From: Armatimonadota bacterium
Lineage (GTDB): Bacteria > Sysuimicrobiota > Sysuimicrobiia > Sysuimicrobiales > Humicultoraceae
DNA: 64,000 nt
Direction: 5' to 3'
Assembly (NCBI GenBank): GCA_031081715.1
Contig: JAVHMA010000001.1
Location: 195,961-259,960, forward strand
Below the pieces are notes generated by a model. That model worked only from the letters and a program-made list of their open reading frames with translations, did not search any database and had not been told where the DNA came from. Each line of letters begins with the position of its first letter. Position 1 is the stretch's first letter. The position numbers and the translations under genes were made by a program. Positions 47,089-55,382 of this stretch are shown in pieces.

Positions 47089-50000
47089 GTGGTCGCTGAA
47101 ACGCGCGCGCTGAGCTTCCTCTTTACCGACATCGAGGGCAGCACCAAGCTCTGGGAGCGCGACCCCGAGGCGATGAAGGCCGCGCTGGCGGCCCACGACG
47201 ACATCCTGCGGCGCGCCATCGGGCAGGGCGGCGGGCGTGTCTTCAAGACCGTGGGCGACGCGTTCCTCGCGGTGTTCGCCGCGCCCGCTGACGCCGCGTC
47301 CGCGGCGGTGGCCGGCCAGCGCGCGCTCGCTGCCCATCCGTGGTCGAGCCTGGGCCCGCTGCGCGTGCGCATGGGCGTGCACGTTGGTCCGGCCGAGGAG
47401 CGCGACGGCGACTTCTTCGGCCAGACCCTCAACCGCACGGCGCGCATCGTCGCGGTCGCGCACGGCGGCCAGATCCTGCTCTCCGAGGCCTCGGTCACCG
47501 CTATCGGCGAGCACCTGCCCGACGGGCTCACGCTGCGCGATCTTGGCGCGCACCGGCTGCGCGACCTCCAGCGGCCCGAGCACCTCTTTCAGATCGTGGG
47601 GTCGGGCCTGCCCGACGGGTTCCCGTCGCTGCGCTCGCTGGACGCGCTGCCCAACAACCTTCCGCGGCAGCTGACGTCGTTCATCGGCCGCGAACGCGAG
47701 ATCGACGAGCTGGCCCGCCTGGTCCGGCAGTCGGTGCTCGTGTCGATCGTGGGCGCCGGCGGCGCCGGCAAGACCCGCCTCGCGCTCCAGGTGGCCGCCG
47801 AGCTGCTCGAGGACTTCGGAGATGGCGTGTGGCTGGTCGAGCTGGCGCCGCTCGCTGACCCGGAGCAGGTACCGCACGCGGTGGCCGCGACGCTGGGCGT
47901 GCGCGAGGAAGCCGGCCGCGCTGTCGAGGACGTGCTGGTAGAGTACCTGCGCCCGCGCCAGACCCTGGTTATCTTGGACAACTGCGAGCACCTCATCGAC
48001 GCCACGGCGGCGCTGGTCGAGACCTTGCTGCGCGCCTGCCCCCGGCTGCGGATCGTCTGCACGAGCCGCGAGGCCCTTGGCATCCCGGGCGAGGTGGCAT
48101 GGCGCATCCCTTCGCTCACGATGCCGGACCCGCGCCGGCTGCCGCCGCTGGAACGCGTCGGCGAGTACGAGGCGATCCGGCTGTTCGTGGACCGGGCCTC
48201 CGCGGTCGCGCCGGGTTTCGAGCTCACCGCCGACGCCCTGCCCGCGGTCGCGGCGATCGCGCGCCGGCTTGACGGCATCCCGCTCGCGATCGAGCTGGCC
48301 GCGGCGCGTACGAAGGTGCTCACGCCGGACCAGATCGCGGCCCGGCTCGACGACCGCTTCCGCCTGCTCACCGGCGGGAGTCGCACCGCGCTGCCCCGGC
48401 AGCAGACGCTGCGCGCGGCGATGGACTGGAGCTACGAGCTGCTCGCCGACGACGAGCGCGCCGTGCTCCGCCGGCTCTCGGTCTTCGCGGGGGGCTGGAC
48501 GCTGGAAGCCGCGGAGGTCATCTGCGCGGACGCGGGCGTCGAGGCGACCCAGGTGCTGGACCTGCAGGCGGCGCTCGTGGACAAGTCGCTCGTCGTGGTC
48601 GAGGACCAGGGAGGGCGCCCCCGGTACCGGCTCCTGGAGACGGTGCGCCAGTACGCGCGCGACAAGCTCCTCGAAGTGGGCGAGGCCGGCGCCTGGCGGA
48701 CGCGGCACCGCGACTGGTTCCTGGAGCTCGCCGAGCGCGCGGCCACGCGGCTGCAGGGGCCGACCCAGGCCGATGCCCTCGACGCGCTGTCCGCCGAGCA
48801 CGACAATCTCAACGCCGCCATCGAGTGGTCGCTCGGGAACAACGAGCCGGAAGCCGCGCTGCGGATGGCGGCCGCGCTGTGGTGGTACTGGTACCTGCGC
48901 GGGTACTTCCGCGAGGGCTCCCGGTGGTCGCAGGACGCCCTGGCGCGCGCAACCGCGCCGACCTCCGTGCGCGTGCGCGCGCTCACCGGCGCGGGCCTGC
49001 TGGCCTACGCGCAGGGCGACTTCACGCGGCTGGGCGGCTACGGGGAAGAGGGCCTCGCCCTGGCCCGGGAGCTCGGCGAGCCGCTCTACGCGGCCTACTG
49101 CCAGATCCTGCTCAGCCTGGACGCGCTGCTGCGCGGAGACTACGGGCGGGCGGAGACGCTGGCGCGCGAGAGTCAGGACTGGCTCCAGGCGATGGAACAC
49201 GCGTGGGGCCTGGCGACGGCCGGACTGATCCTGGCCGAGGTGGCGCGCCTGCGCGGCCGGTGGGCGCAGAGCCTGGCGACGTACGAGCAGAGCCTCCTCC
49301 TCTTTCGCGAGGTGGGGGACATGTGGGGCATGGCGATGGCCCAGCGAGGGCTCGGATTTCTGGCCAGGGCGGAAGGCGACTACGAGCGCGCCACGGCCCT
49401 GCACGAGGAGGGGCTGGCCATGGCCCGCCGATTGGGCGACAGGGCCGGCATCGCCTACGCCACCATGCACCTCGCCCTGGACGAGATGCGCATGGGGGAC
49501 TACGCGAAGGCCGAGAGTCGCCTGCGGGAGGCGCTGGCTTTCATCCGCGAGATCGGCGACCAGAACGGCCTGGCCTACACACTCTACTACCTGGGCCTCG
49601 TGGTCGCCTACCAGGGCCGCAACGATGAGGCGCAGGGGCTCCTCGACGAGAGCCTGGCCATCGGCACGGCGACGGGCTCTCCGCTCCTGATCGCCTACGC
49701 GAAGAGCGGGCTCGGCCGCGTGGCGCTCCACCGCGGCGACAACGCCCGGGCAGCCGCGCTGGCCTCCGAGGCACTGGCGATCTTCCGGCAGACCGGCGAG
49801 CGTTGGGGCGAGGCCGTCGCGCACTACGTCGTGGGCGCGGCCGCGATCCAGGAGCGCGACTACGCGACCGCGGCCGTGCACGGCGAGGATAGCCTGAAGG
49901 GCTTCGAGGCGCTCCGCGACCGGTGGGCCGCCGGTTCGTCCCAGCGGCTGCTGGCGCGCGTGGCGATCGGTCGCGGCGAGTATGCGCGGGCGCGCGCGCT

Positions 50001-50340
50001 CTACGAGGAGGCGCTGGCCGGCGCCGCGCAGTACCAGGAGCGCCTGGGCGTGGCGCGCGCGCTCAACGGCCTGGCGCAGGTGGCGTTCCACGAGGGGCGA
50101 CTCGAGCAGGCGGCCTGGTTGCTCGGCGTGGAAAGCCGGCTTCGCGAGGCGATCGGCTCGCCGATTCCGCAGGGCGAGCGCGACGACTATGCCCGCATGG
50201 TGGAGGCGATCCGGACCAGCCTGGGCGAGGTGGCGTCCGCCGGCGCCTGGCAGCACGGCGCGGAGGTGCCCTGGGGGGAGGCCGTGGCGGTGGCGCTGGC
50301 CGGCCGCGCGGAGCGTGGCGCGGCGACCTCTCCTGTCTAG
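47089..50340 (+). CDS. Cyclase-domain / NB-ARC ATPase / TPR regulator
   Basis: This is a 1083-residue multidomain signalling protein. Residues 5-170 form a class III nucleotidyl cyclase (LSFLFTDIEGSTKLWE with a metal Asp, GGRVFKTVGDAFLAVF with the second Asp, FFGQTLNRTARI with the transition-state Asn/Arg). Next is an AfsR/NB-ARC-type ATPase with Walker A VGAGGAGKTRLALQ (about 220) and Walker B TLVILDNCEHL, GIPLAIELAAAR and LLETVRQYARDKL. The last 450 residues are tetratricopeptide-like repeats with helix pairs (YERATALHEEGLAMARRLGD). Such proteins are STAND-type switches. A DNA-binding domain is absent, so output may be cyclic nucleotide. GTG start with GGGAG about 13 bases upstream. It ends in a shared CTAG with the vWA operon. 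Confidence 0.85.
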   Translation: MVAETRALSFLFTDIEGSTKLWERDPEAMKAALAAHDDILRRAIGQGGGRVFKTVGDAFLAVFAAPADAASAAVAGQRALAAHPWSSLGPLRVRMGVHVGPAEERDGDFFGQTLNRTARIVAVAHGGQILLSEASVTAIGEHLPDGLTLRDLGAHRLRDLQRPEHLFQIVGSGLPDGFPSLRSLDALPNNLPRQLTSFIGREREIDELARLVRQSVLVSIVGAGGAGKTRLALQVAAELLEDFGDGVWLVELAPLADPEQVPHAVAATLGVREEAGRAVEDVLVEYLRPRQTLVILDNCEHLIDATAALVETLLRACPRLRIVCTSREALGIPGEVAWRIPSLTMPDPRRLPPLERVGEYEAIRLFVDRASAVAPGFELTADALPAVAAIARRLDGIPLAIELAAARTKVLTPDQIAARLDDRFRLLTGGSRTALPRQQTLRAAMDWSYELLADDERAVLRRLSVFAGGWTLEAAEVICADAGVEATQVLDLQAALVDKSLVVVEDQGGRPRYRLLETVRQYARDKLLEVGEAGAWRTRHRDWFLELAERAATRLQGPTQADALDALSAEHDNLNAAIEWSLGNNEPEAALRMAAALWWYWYLRGYFREGSRWSQDALARATAPTSVRVRALTGAGLLAYAQGDFTRLGGYGEEGLALARELGEPLYAAYCQILLSLDALLRGDYGRAETLARESQDWLQAMEHAWGLATAGLILAEVARLRGRWAQSLATYEQSLLLFREVGDMWGMAMAQRGLGFLARAEGDYERATALHEEGLAMARRLGDRAGIAYATMHLALDEMRMGDYAKAESRLREALAFIREIGDQNGLAYTLYYLGLVVAYQGRNDEAQGLLDESLAIGTATGSPLLIAYAKSGLGRVALHRGDNARAAALASEALAIFRQTGERWGEAVAHYVVGAAAIQERDYATAAVHGEDSLKGFEALRDRWAAGSSQRLLARVAIGRGEYARARALYEEALAGAAQYQERLGVARALNGLAQVAFHEGRLEQAAWLLGVESRLREAIGSPIPQGERDDYARMVEAIRTSLGEVASAGAWQHGAEVPWGEAVAVALAGRAERGAATSPV

Positions 50341-51311
50341 ATCCCCATCGGGTGCGTGAACCAGCGCGCGATCACGAGCGCGCCGACCAGTGTTGCGGCC
50401 CCACCGAGCGCGAAGAGCGCCGCCACCTCGTCGGGCCGGCGCTCCCAGCCCACCGACCGGGCCAGCCCGCGGTAGACGTCGCGCAGCGCCTCCGCTGATG
50501 AGGCGTGGTGGTAGGTCCCGCCCCCGGCCCGCGCGACCGCCTGGAGTTCCGACTCGTCGAGCGTGCCCAGTGTGAACGCCCCCGGCTGCCACTCGCGCGC
50601 CCCCACGCCGACTGTGTGCACGACGACGTTCTGCGCGCGCGCGATCTCCGCGGCGCGCACGGCGTCGAAGCCGGCGTTGCTGCGGCCGTCTGAGAGCAAG
50701 ATGATCACGCCCGGGGCGAGCGGGGCCTGCGGGTGGCGGGGAAGCGACCCGTCGGGGTCGGGGCGTACGCGGCCCGGGAGCGCGGCCAGCGCCTCCAGCA
50801 GGCCGTCGCCGATCGCGGTCCGGCGGATGTAGTAGAGGTCGTCCAGGCGCCGTGAGATCGTGTCGTGGTCCGTGCCGGGCGGGGCGAGCAGCGTCGCGTA
50901 ACCGCCGAAGCCGACCAGCCCCACGTGCACGCGCGGGGAGATGTCCTTGAGGAACGCTCGGGCGGCAGCCTTGGCGGCCTCCAGGCGATTCGGCTCGATG
51001 TCCGTGGACCGCATGCTCCCGCTGTGATCCACGACCAGCATGATCGCCACCCGGTCCGCCGGCACGGGGATCGGCATCACGGGCCGGCTGACCGCCACGA
51101 TCACCAGAGCCAGCGCGCCCAGTAGCGCGGCCGCCGCGCCGTGGCGCCGCCACCGGCCGGCCGCCCGGCCCGCCTCGGCGAGCACGGGCACGTCCGGAAA
51201 GGTCACCGGCCGCACCACGAGGCGCCGGATGAACCACACGTAGGCCGCGACGCCCGCCGGCACGAGCAGCAACGCCCACAGCAGGGCAGGCCAGACGAAC
51301 GTCAGGCTCAC
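50337..51311 (-). CDS. von Willebrand A-domain membrane protein (BatA/B-like), second copy
   Basis: The 324-residue product has two N-terminal membrane segments (about 3-25 and 60-80), a vWA domain with the MIDAS motif DHSGS (in MLVVDHSGSMRSTD), the Thr and Asp ligands in the loops TAIGDG and LLSDGRSN, and a C-terminal membrane helix (about 300-318). It resembles Bacteroides-type aerotolerance BatA/BatB proteins, which commonly act with a MoxR ATPase; none is visible here. The GTG at 51311 overlaps the previous gene's stop (GTGA). It is the last gene of htrA-vWA-vWA and ends in CTAG shared with the cyclase regulator. Confidence 0.85.
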   Translation of the reverse strand: MSLTFVWPALLWALLLVPAGVAAYVWFIRRLVVRPVTFPDVPVLAEAGRAAGRWRRHGAAAALLGALALVIVAVSRPVMPIPVPADRVAIMLVVDHSGSMRSTDIEPNRLEAAKAAARAFLKDISPRVHVGLVGFGGYATLLAPPGTDHDTISRRLDDLYYIRRTAIGDGLLEALAALPGRVRPDPDGSLPRHPQAPLAPGVIILLSDGRSNAGFDAVRAAEIARAQNVVVHTVGVGAREWQPGAFTLGTLDESELQAVARAGGGTYHHASSAEALRDVYRGLARSVGWERRPDEVAALFALGGAATLVGALVIARWFTHPMGI

Positions 51312-52354
51312 GGCACCCTCCCAAACCACGCCAGGGACGCCAGTGCCCCGGCGGCGATCAACACGCCTCCGCCCGCGGCGAACAGCGCCGCCAGCTCCGT
51401 GCGCCGACGCTCCCAGCCGATCGCCCGACCCAGCTCGTGGCCGATGCGGCGGGCCGTGGCCTCGTCCAGCGCCCGAAGGTGCTGGCCCCCGGTCTGCTGG
51501 GCCAGGAGCTGCAGGCCCGACGGATCGAACGGGACGAGGACCATGCCGCCGGCGAAGGGCATCACGGATCCGCCGTCGCGGCCGACCGCGACGGTGTGCA
51601 CGCGCACCCGGCCCTCGACTGCGAGCTGCGCGGCCTGGCGGGAGTCCGCGCCGGTATTTTCGATACCGTCGGAGAACAGCACGATCGCGCCCGGCGCGAG
51701 ATCGTCGGCGGTGAGCGGCTTCTGCCCGGGCGCCGGCGGGATGGTCGGGGGCCCGAAGGGGCTCGCGAAAGGATCGCTCTGCGCGCGGAGCCGCGCCAGG
51801 CGCTCGCCGAGGACCTCACGTCGGCCGGGCAGGGCCTGGAGCCCTTCCAGGACTCCGGACCCGATCGCCGTGGACTGCTGCGGCCTGAGCCCTTCCATCG
51901 CGCCGAGCACGCGCCGCCGATCGGTGGTCGGGTCGACCACGATGGTACCCGTGTCGCTGAAGGAGACGAGCCCGACCGCCACACTCGCCGGGACGTGCCG
52001 CAGCAACATCGTCGCCGCCGCCTTCGCGGCGGCCAGGCGGTTCGGCGGGACATCCTCACCCATCATGCTCTGGCTCGTGTCGATCGCTAGGATAAGGGTC
52101 GCCCGGTTGACCGGAAGGGGAATCGCAGCCACAGGTCGTGCGCCCGCGAGCAAAAGCGCCGTCAGCCCGATCAGGTAGAGTGCGAGGGGGACGCGCTGAC
52201 GCGCGTCCGGGGGGCCCGCAACCAGCGGGTACAGGTGGCTGTCCGCGAATCGAGCCCGCGCCGCACGCTGCCGGCGTCCGGCCACGATGAGGCCCAGGAT
52301 GATCAACGGGACCGCCGCGAGACCGGCGAGCATCGTCGGCCACGTGAACGTCAC
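51308..52354 (-). CDS. von Willebrand A-domain membrane protein (BatA/B-like), first copy
   Basis: This 348-residue protein is a paralogue of the next gene. It has membrane segments near 8-25 and 58-75, a vWA domain with MIDAS DTSQS (AIDTSQSMMG), TAIGSG and LFSDGIENTG, and a C-terminal membrane helix (about 320-342). A Pro-rich insert (PFGPPTIPPAPGQ) follows the third MIDAS loop. The GTG start overlaps the htrA stop by one base, and its stop overlaps the second copy's start. Two such proteins in tandem may pair on the outer face of the membrane as a protein-binding scaffold; the function is not known. Confidence 0.85.
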   Translation of the reverse strand: MTFTWPTMLAGLAAVPLIILGLIVAGRRQRAARARFADSHLYPLVAGPPDARQRVPLALYLIGLTALLLAGARPVAAIPLPVNRATLILAIDTSQSMMGEDVPPNRLAAAKAAATMLLRHVPASVAVGLVSFSDTGTIVVDPTTDRRRVLGAMEGLRPQQSTAIGSGVLEGLQALPGRREVLGERLARLRAQSDPFASPFGPPTIPPAPGQKPLTADDLAPGAIVLFSDGIENTGADSRQAAQLAVEGRVRVHTVAVGRDGGSVMPFAGGMVLVPFDPSGLQLLAQQTGGQHLRALDEATARRIGHELGRAIGWERRRTELAALFAAGGGVLIAAGALASLAWFGRVP

Positions 52355-53352
52355 TAGGGTCTGGCCTCCAGCGTGAGCGCTACCTCTAGCGGGACACCCG
52401 CCCGCACGATCCCGAGCTGGATGCGATCACCGGGCTGTCTGGCTCCGAGCACGCGGAGCAGATCATCCCAGTCGGCCACGGGCTGGCCGTCGATCATCAC
52501 GATGATATCACCGGGCGGGCCGTCGCTGTTGAGCCCGCGAAGGCCGGCCGCCCGGGCCGGGCTGCCGGGCAGCACCTCGGTCACCAGCACGCCGCGCGGG
52601 GCCGGCACCCCTCGCGGCAGCGCGGGGTCCTGCGGCACGGAGGTCCCGGCGATCCCGATCCACGGCCGCTCGATCCTGGCGCCGGCGCTGAGCACCGGCA
52701 TCGAGTCACGGAGCACCGAACTGGAGACCGCCAGCCCGCCACCCCCTCCGCCACCCGTGCGCGCGACGACCACCCCGATCACCCGGCCACGCGCGTCGAG
52801 CAGCGGGCCGCCCGAATTCCCGGGCGCCACTTCCGCGTCGAACAGGATGAAGATACCCGGCGCCTGGCCGAGCGCCGTCAGGCCGGTCGCGCGGACCACG
52901 CCGGTCGTCATCACGCGCGGCCGGCCGCGCGGCGTCCCGATCACCACGACCGCGTCGCCCACCCGTACCGACGACGCGTCGGCCACCTCCAGCGCGGGCA
53001 GCGGCGCAAGCGGCCGCACACGCAAGAGCGCCAGGTCGCGGCGGGCGTCGTAGCCCAGCAGCTCGGCGCCAAGGGTGTGCCCGTCGCCGAAGTCAACCGC
53101 GATGGCATCCGTCCGCCGCGCGACGTGCGCCGCGGTGACGAGCACGCCGGTAGAGTCCACCACGAAGCCCGTCCCCAAGCCGGGTGAGCCGTTAGCGGTC
53201 ACGCGGACTACCGCCACCGCCGGAGCCGCCAGCGCGTAGACCGAGGCCGCATCCAGCGCCGGTTGCGCTGAGGCCGGCACGGCAAGCGCGAGCGCAACCG
53301 CCAAGCACGCCCACATCAGACCCGGGGGCCGGCGCGTCCGGTCGTCGCTCAT
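52354..53352 (-). CDS. HtrA-like trypsin/PDZ serine protease
   Basis: The 332-residue product is exported (signal peptide about 12-30, CLAVALALAVPASAQP) and has a trypsin-like domain with His76 (VTAAHVA), Asp106 (RRDLALLRV) and Ser180 (APGNSGGPLL), followed by a PDZ domain (about 235-325, RGVLVTEVLPGSPARAAGLR). This is the DegP/HtrA plan and should degrade misfolded or damaged envelope proteins. A Gly-rich loop (TGGGGGGGL) sits in the protease domain. I start at the ATG before the signal peptide; upstream frame lacks a ribosome site. Grouped with two vWA proteins in one operon, perhaps an envelope quality-control module. Confidence 0.88.
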   Translation of the reverse strand: MSDDRTRRPPGLMWACLAVALALAVPASAQPALDAASVYALAAPAVAVVRVTANGSPGLGTGFVVDSTGVLVTAAHVARRTDAIAVDFGDGHTLGAELLGYDARRDLALLRVRPLAPLPALEVADASSVRVGDAVVVIGTPRGRPRVMTTGVVRATGLTALGQAPGIFILFDAEVAPGNSGGPLLDARGRVIGVVVARTGGGGGGGLAVSSSVLRDSMPVLSAGARIERPWIGIAGTSVPQDPALPRGVPAPRGVLVTEVLPGSPARAAGLRGLNSDGPPGDIIVMIDGQPVADWDDLLRVLGARQPGDRIQLGIVRAGVPLEVALTLEARP

Positions 53353-53601
53353 CGATGGCGTTTCGTATTGCGTGCGGATGACAATGAGGAGCCCCCCAGA
53401 GCCCGCACTTCGGATCCCGCCAGTCCAGGTGTCTTGGCGGGCTCTTCGCGCCGAACACGCGGCCACCCTCCCGCGCGGTGGACGTTGCCTATGTAACGCC
53501 AACTGGTGCGGATTGGGTTCCTGCGGGCGTTCACGGCGGGAAGACGCCTCGGGGCCGGCACAGCCGGCCCCGAGGGCGATGCGCCACCCGTCGTGTCGGT
53601 G
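53353..53601. other. 249-base intergenic region between htrA and doxX genes
   Basis: It holds the htrA leader on the right-hand side of its start and a perfect 13-base-pair hairpin near doxX. Another 7-pair dyad (CCCGCCA with TGGCGGG, about 53417-53441) is also present. No coding frame with a start and ribosome site is convincing. Confidence 0.6.
53547..53575 (-). terminator. Strong hairpin after doxX, probable terminator
   Basis: CCTCGGGGCCGGC and GCCGGCCCCGAGG form 13 perfect pairs around a 3-base loop, 27 bases after the doxX stop on the - strand. The tail on that strand is CGTCTTCC, poor in U, so it may be a weak intrinsic terminator or an RNA-stability hairpin. Confidence 0.6.
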
Positions 53602-54189
53602 TCAGGCGGGCTGCGGTTTGCCGGAAGGTGACGCTGCCTCGCGCCGGCCCCAGGGCGTCCCGAGCGCCGGCAGCAGGTAGTAGTCCAGGCCGTAGTAGCC
53701 GGCGACTTTCCAGCCCAGGATCAGGAGCACGGCGAGCGTGAACAGCAACGGGCTCGTGCTGGCGGTCCCGGCCATCATGAAGTTCCAGTTCATGAAGCCG
53801 CCGAAGAAGGCCGCGATGCCCACGAAGGCACCGAGGATCAGCGCGGCGCCGACGAGAAGCTCGCCGTAGGCCACCAGCTTGCCGAACCAGACGTAGCTCC
53901 CACTGTCCAGCAGGAACTGGATGAAGTCCCGGTACCACCCGAACGCGATGGGCGGCCGGCCCTGCGCCGGAATGGTGACCGCGCGCTCCCAGAAGCCCTT
54001 GACTGCGAGACCGGTCTCCACCCACGCAGGGTTGCCGATCTTCCCGAGCGCGCTGTGCAACCACTGGTACCCGAGCCAGACGCGAATCACCGCCCACAGC
54101 CAGGACAGCCGGGTCGTGGCGAACAGCAGGCGGGCGATCGGCGGATCCTCGATCGTCGTACCGCGGAGAAACACACGCGCCACGTGCAT
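53602..54189 (-). CDS. DoxX-family membrane protein
   Basis: The 195-residue protein is a DoxX/DoxD family membrane protein with about four helices: one near 22-45 (LLFATTRLSWLWAVIRVWLGYQWLHS), others around 90-115 (FGKLVAYGELLVGAALILGAFVGIAAFFGGFMNWNF) and 125-150. The ALGKIGNPAW and GELLVG blocks are typical of the family. Members form part of thiosulfate:quinone oxidoreductase or act as accessory membrane subunits of unknown role. The ATG at 54189 is preceded by AGGGGGGTG. It stands alone, with a terminator after it and about 250 bases before. Confidence 0.8.
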   Translation of the reverse strand: MHVARVFLRGTTIEDPPIARLLFATTRLSWLWAVIRVWLGYQWLHSALGKIGNPAWVETGLAVKGFWERAVTIPAQGRPPIAFGWYRDFIQFLLDSGSYVWFGKLVAYGELLVGAALILGAFVGIAAFFGGFMNWNFMMAGTASTSPLLFTLAVLLILGWKVAGYYGLDYYLLPALGTPWGRREAASPSGKPQPA

Positions 54190-54439
54190 CACCCCCCTGG
54201 AGATCGTGTCCTCACTACCGAGGGTAGACCGCGTGGAGGCTTGCGCCCATCGGTCGGGCACCCGATCTTACCGCCCAGGGGTGCCGCTGTCTTGCTTGCA
54301 GGGCTGGCGCACGGGACGCCGCCGCGATCAGTACGCGGCAAGCCGGTGGATCGCCGCGGCGATCTCGTCGACCTGGGCTGGAACGCCGCTTCGAGGATCG
54401 GGCTGTGGGGAACGGGCGTGTGGCAGCGTGCGCGCACTC
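54190..54439. other. 250-base intergenic region between doxX and tRNA-Arg
   Basis: On the - strand a frame ends in a tail that reads PAQVDEIAAAIHRLAAY before a stop at 54330-54328. It resembles the C-terminus of a real enzyme, but it runs back into tRNA-Arg with no start. It may be a decayed gene end. No other signal is seen. Confidence 0.4.
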
Positions 54440-54515
54440 TGGTGCGCCCGGAGGGAGTCGAACCCCCGCCCTACTGGTTCGAAGCCAGTTGCTCTATCCG
54501 CTGAGCTACGGGCGC
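54440..54515 (-). tRNA. tRNA-Arg (anticodon UCG)
   Basis: A 76-base tRNA with encoded CCA. Acceptor GCGCCCG pairs with CGGGCGC, discriminator A. The anticodon stem ACTGG/CCAGT holds loop CTTCGAA with anticodon TCG (54482-54480), reading CGA and CGG. T loop TTCGACT is standard. Confidence 0.95.
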
Positions 54516-54526
54516 AAACACCCTAC

Positions 54527-54535
54527 AGTATAGCA
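54527..54535 (-). promoter_or_regulatory. Extended -10 promoter of tRNA-Arg
   Basis: The - strand reads TGC directly followed by TATACT (54532-54527). The predicted transcription start near 54520 is about five bases before the mature tRNA. Confidence 0.6.
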
Positions 54536-54568
54536 CCGGCGTGGCTGTTCCCGCGCCCAACGCCAGGG

Positions 54569-55117
54569 CTAGCGCGCGAGCGCGTCCTCGACGGCCTCCG
54601 CCCAGGTCTTGGGCGTTGTCACAACCCCGGGGAACTTGTGGACGATCGCCCCCCCGCGGCTGATGAAGAAGGTCTCGGGAACGCCGGTGAGGCCGTAGGC
54701 GCGGTAGACGCTGTTGTCGCGGTCGCGGACGTTGGGGTAGGTGGGTCTGGTCTCGCGCATGAACCGCAGTGCCTCGGGTACCAGGTCCTGGACGTTGACG
54801 CCGACCACGACGACCCCGCGGTCCTTGAACCGCTGCCAGGTCGTCTCGATAGCGGGTGCCTCGTCACGGCACGGCACGCACCATGACGCCCAGAAGTTCA
54901 GGACGACGACGCGCCCCCGAAGCGAGGCCAGATCGAGCGTGCCCGCGGCATCCAACCGGGGCAGCGCGAAGCCCGGGGCCGGCGGTGTCTGGCCCCGGGC
55001 CAGCGCCACGGAGATGCTCGCCGGGCGGTTGGCACGCAGCGTGACAAACGCCAGGAAGCCCAGCACCACGACCAGGCTGCCCAGTAGCGCTACACGACGC
55101 CGCAGTCCGCTCATCAC
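54569..55117 (-). CDS. TlpA/ResA-type thiol-disulfide oxidoreductase
   Basis: This 182-residue protein is membrane-anchored (helix about 9-27) with a thioredoxin fold facing outside. The active site is WASWCVPC (Cys80, Cys83), with NFWASWC, GVNVQDLVPEALRFM and GVPETFFISRGGAIV, the family's Pro-loop and central insert. Such proteins reduce disulfides of apocytochrome c or of copper-binding proteins. It lies downstream of copZ, so a role in reducing copper-site cysteines is plausible. The GTG at 55117 has GGAGG 10 bases upstream; ATG 55114 is next. No selenocysteine codon occurs in the active site. Confidence 0.86.
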   Translation of the reverse strand: MMSGLRRRVALLGSLVVVLGFLAFVTLRANRPASISVALARGQTPPAPGFALPRLDAAGTLDLASLRGRVVVLNFWASWCVPCRDEAPAIETTWQRFKDRGVVVVGVNVQDLVPEALRFMRETRPTYPNVRDRDNSVYRAYGLTGVPETFFISRGGAIVHKFPGVVTTPKTWAEAVEDALAR

Positions 55118-55154
55118 GGCGGGCCGTCCTCCGGGCGAGGCGCCCCGCGCTGGG

Positions 55155-55367
55155 TCAGTTCGCGGGGTAGCCGGCCGCGCGCAGCGCCTCGCGGATCCGT
55201 TCCTCGTCGACCGAGGTCGGGTCGAACTCCACCAGGACCTTCTTGGTCAGGTGGCTGGGCTCCACCTTCCCCACGCCGGGCAGCGCCGAGACCGCGCCGC
55301 GCACGGTCCGCTCGCAGCCATCGCAGTGGATACGCGGCACCTCGAACATCTTGCTCATCATGCCCAT
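55155..55367 (-). CDS. copZ: Heavy-metal-associated domain protein (CopZ-like copper chaperone)
   Basis: A 70-residue single HMA domain. The metal loop is HCDGCERTV (Cys-x-x-Cys), close to the GMTCxxC of CopZ, and the end RIREALRAAGYPAN matches the last helix and strand of the ferredoxin-like fold. GGAG precedes the ATG at 55367. It lies between copA and tlpA in the copper operon, so it should carry Cu(I) to CopA. The loop has Asp-Gly between the cysteines and Ile-His before them, a mild variation. Confidence 0.82.
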   Translation of the reverse strand: MGMMSKMFEVPRIHCDGCERTVRGAVSALPGVGKVEPSHLTKKVLVEFDPTSVDEERIREALRAAGYPAN

Positions 55368-55382
55368 GAGCTCCCTACCTCC

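Noticed and set aside
54569..55117. Selenocysteine in the TlpA active site
   Set aside because: The site is Cys-Val-Pro-Cys with normal codons; none of the genes examined needs an in-frame TGA to complete its family length.
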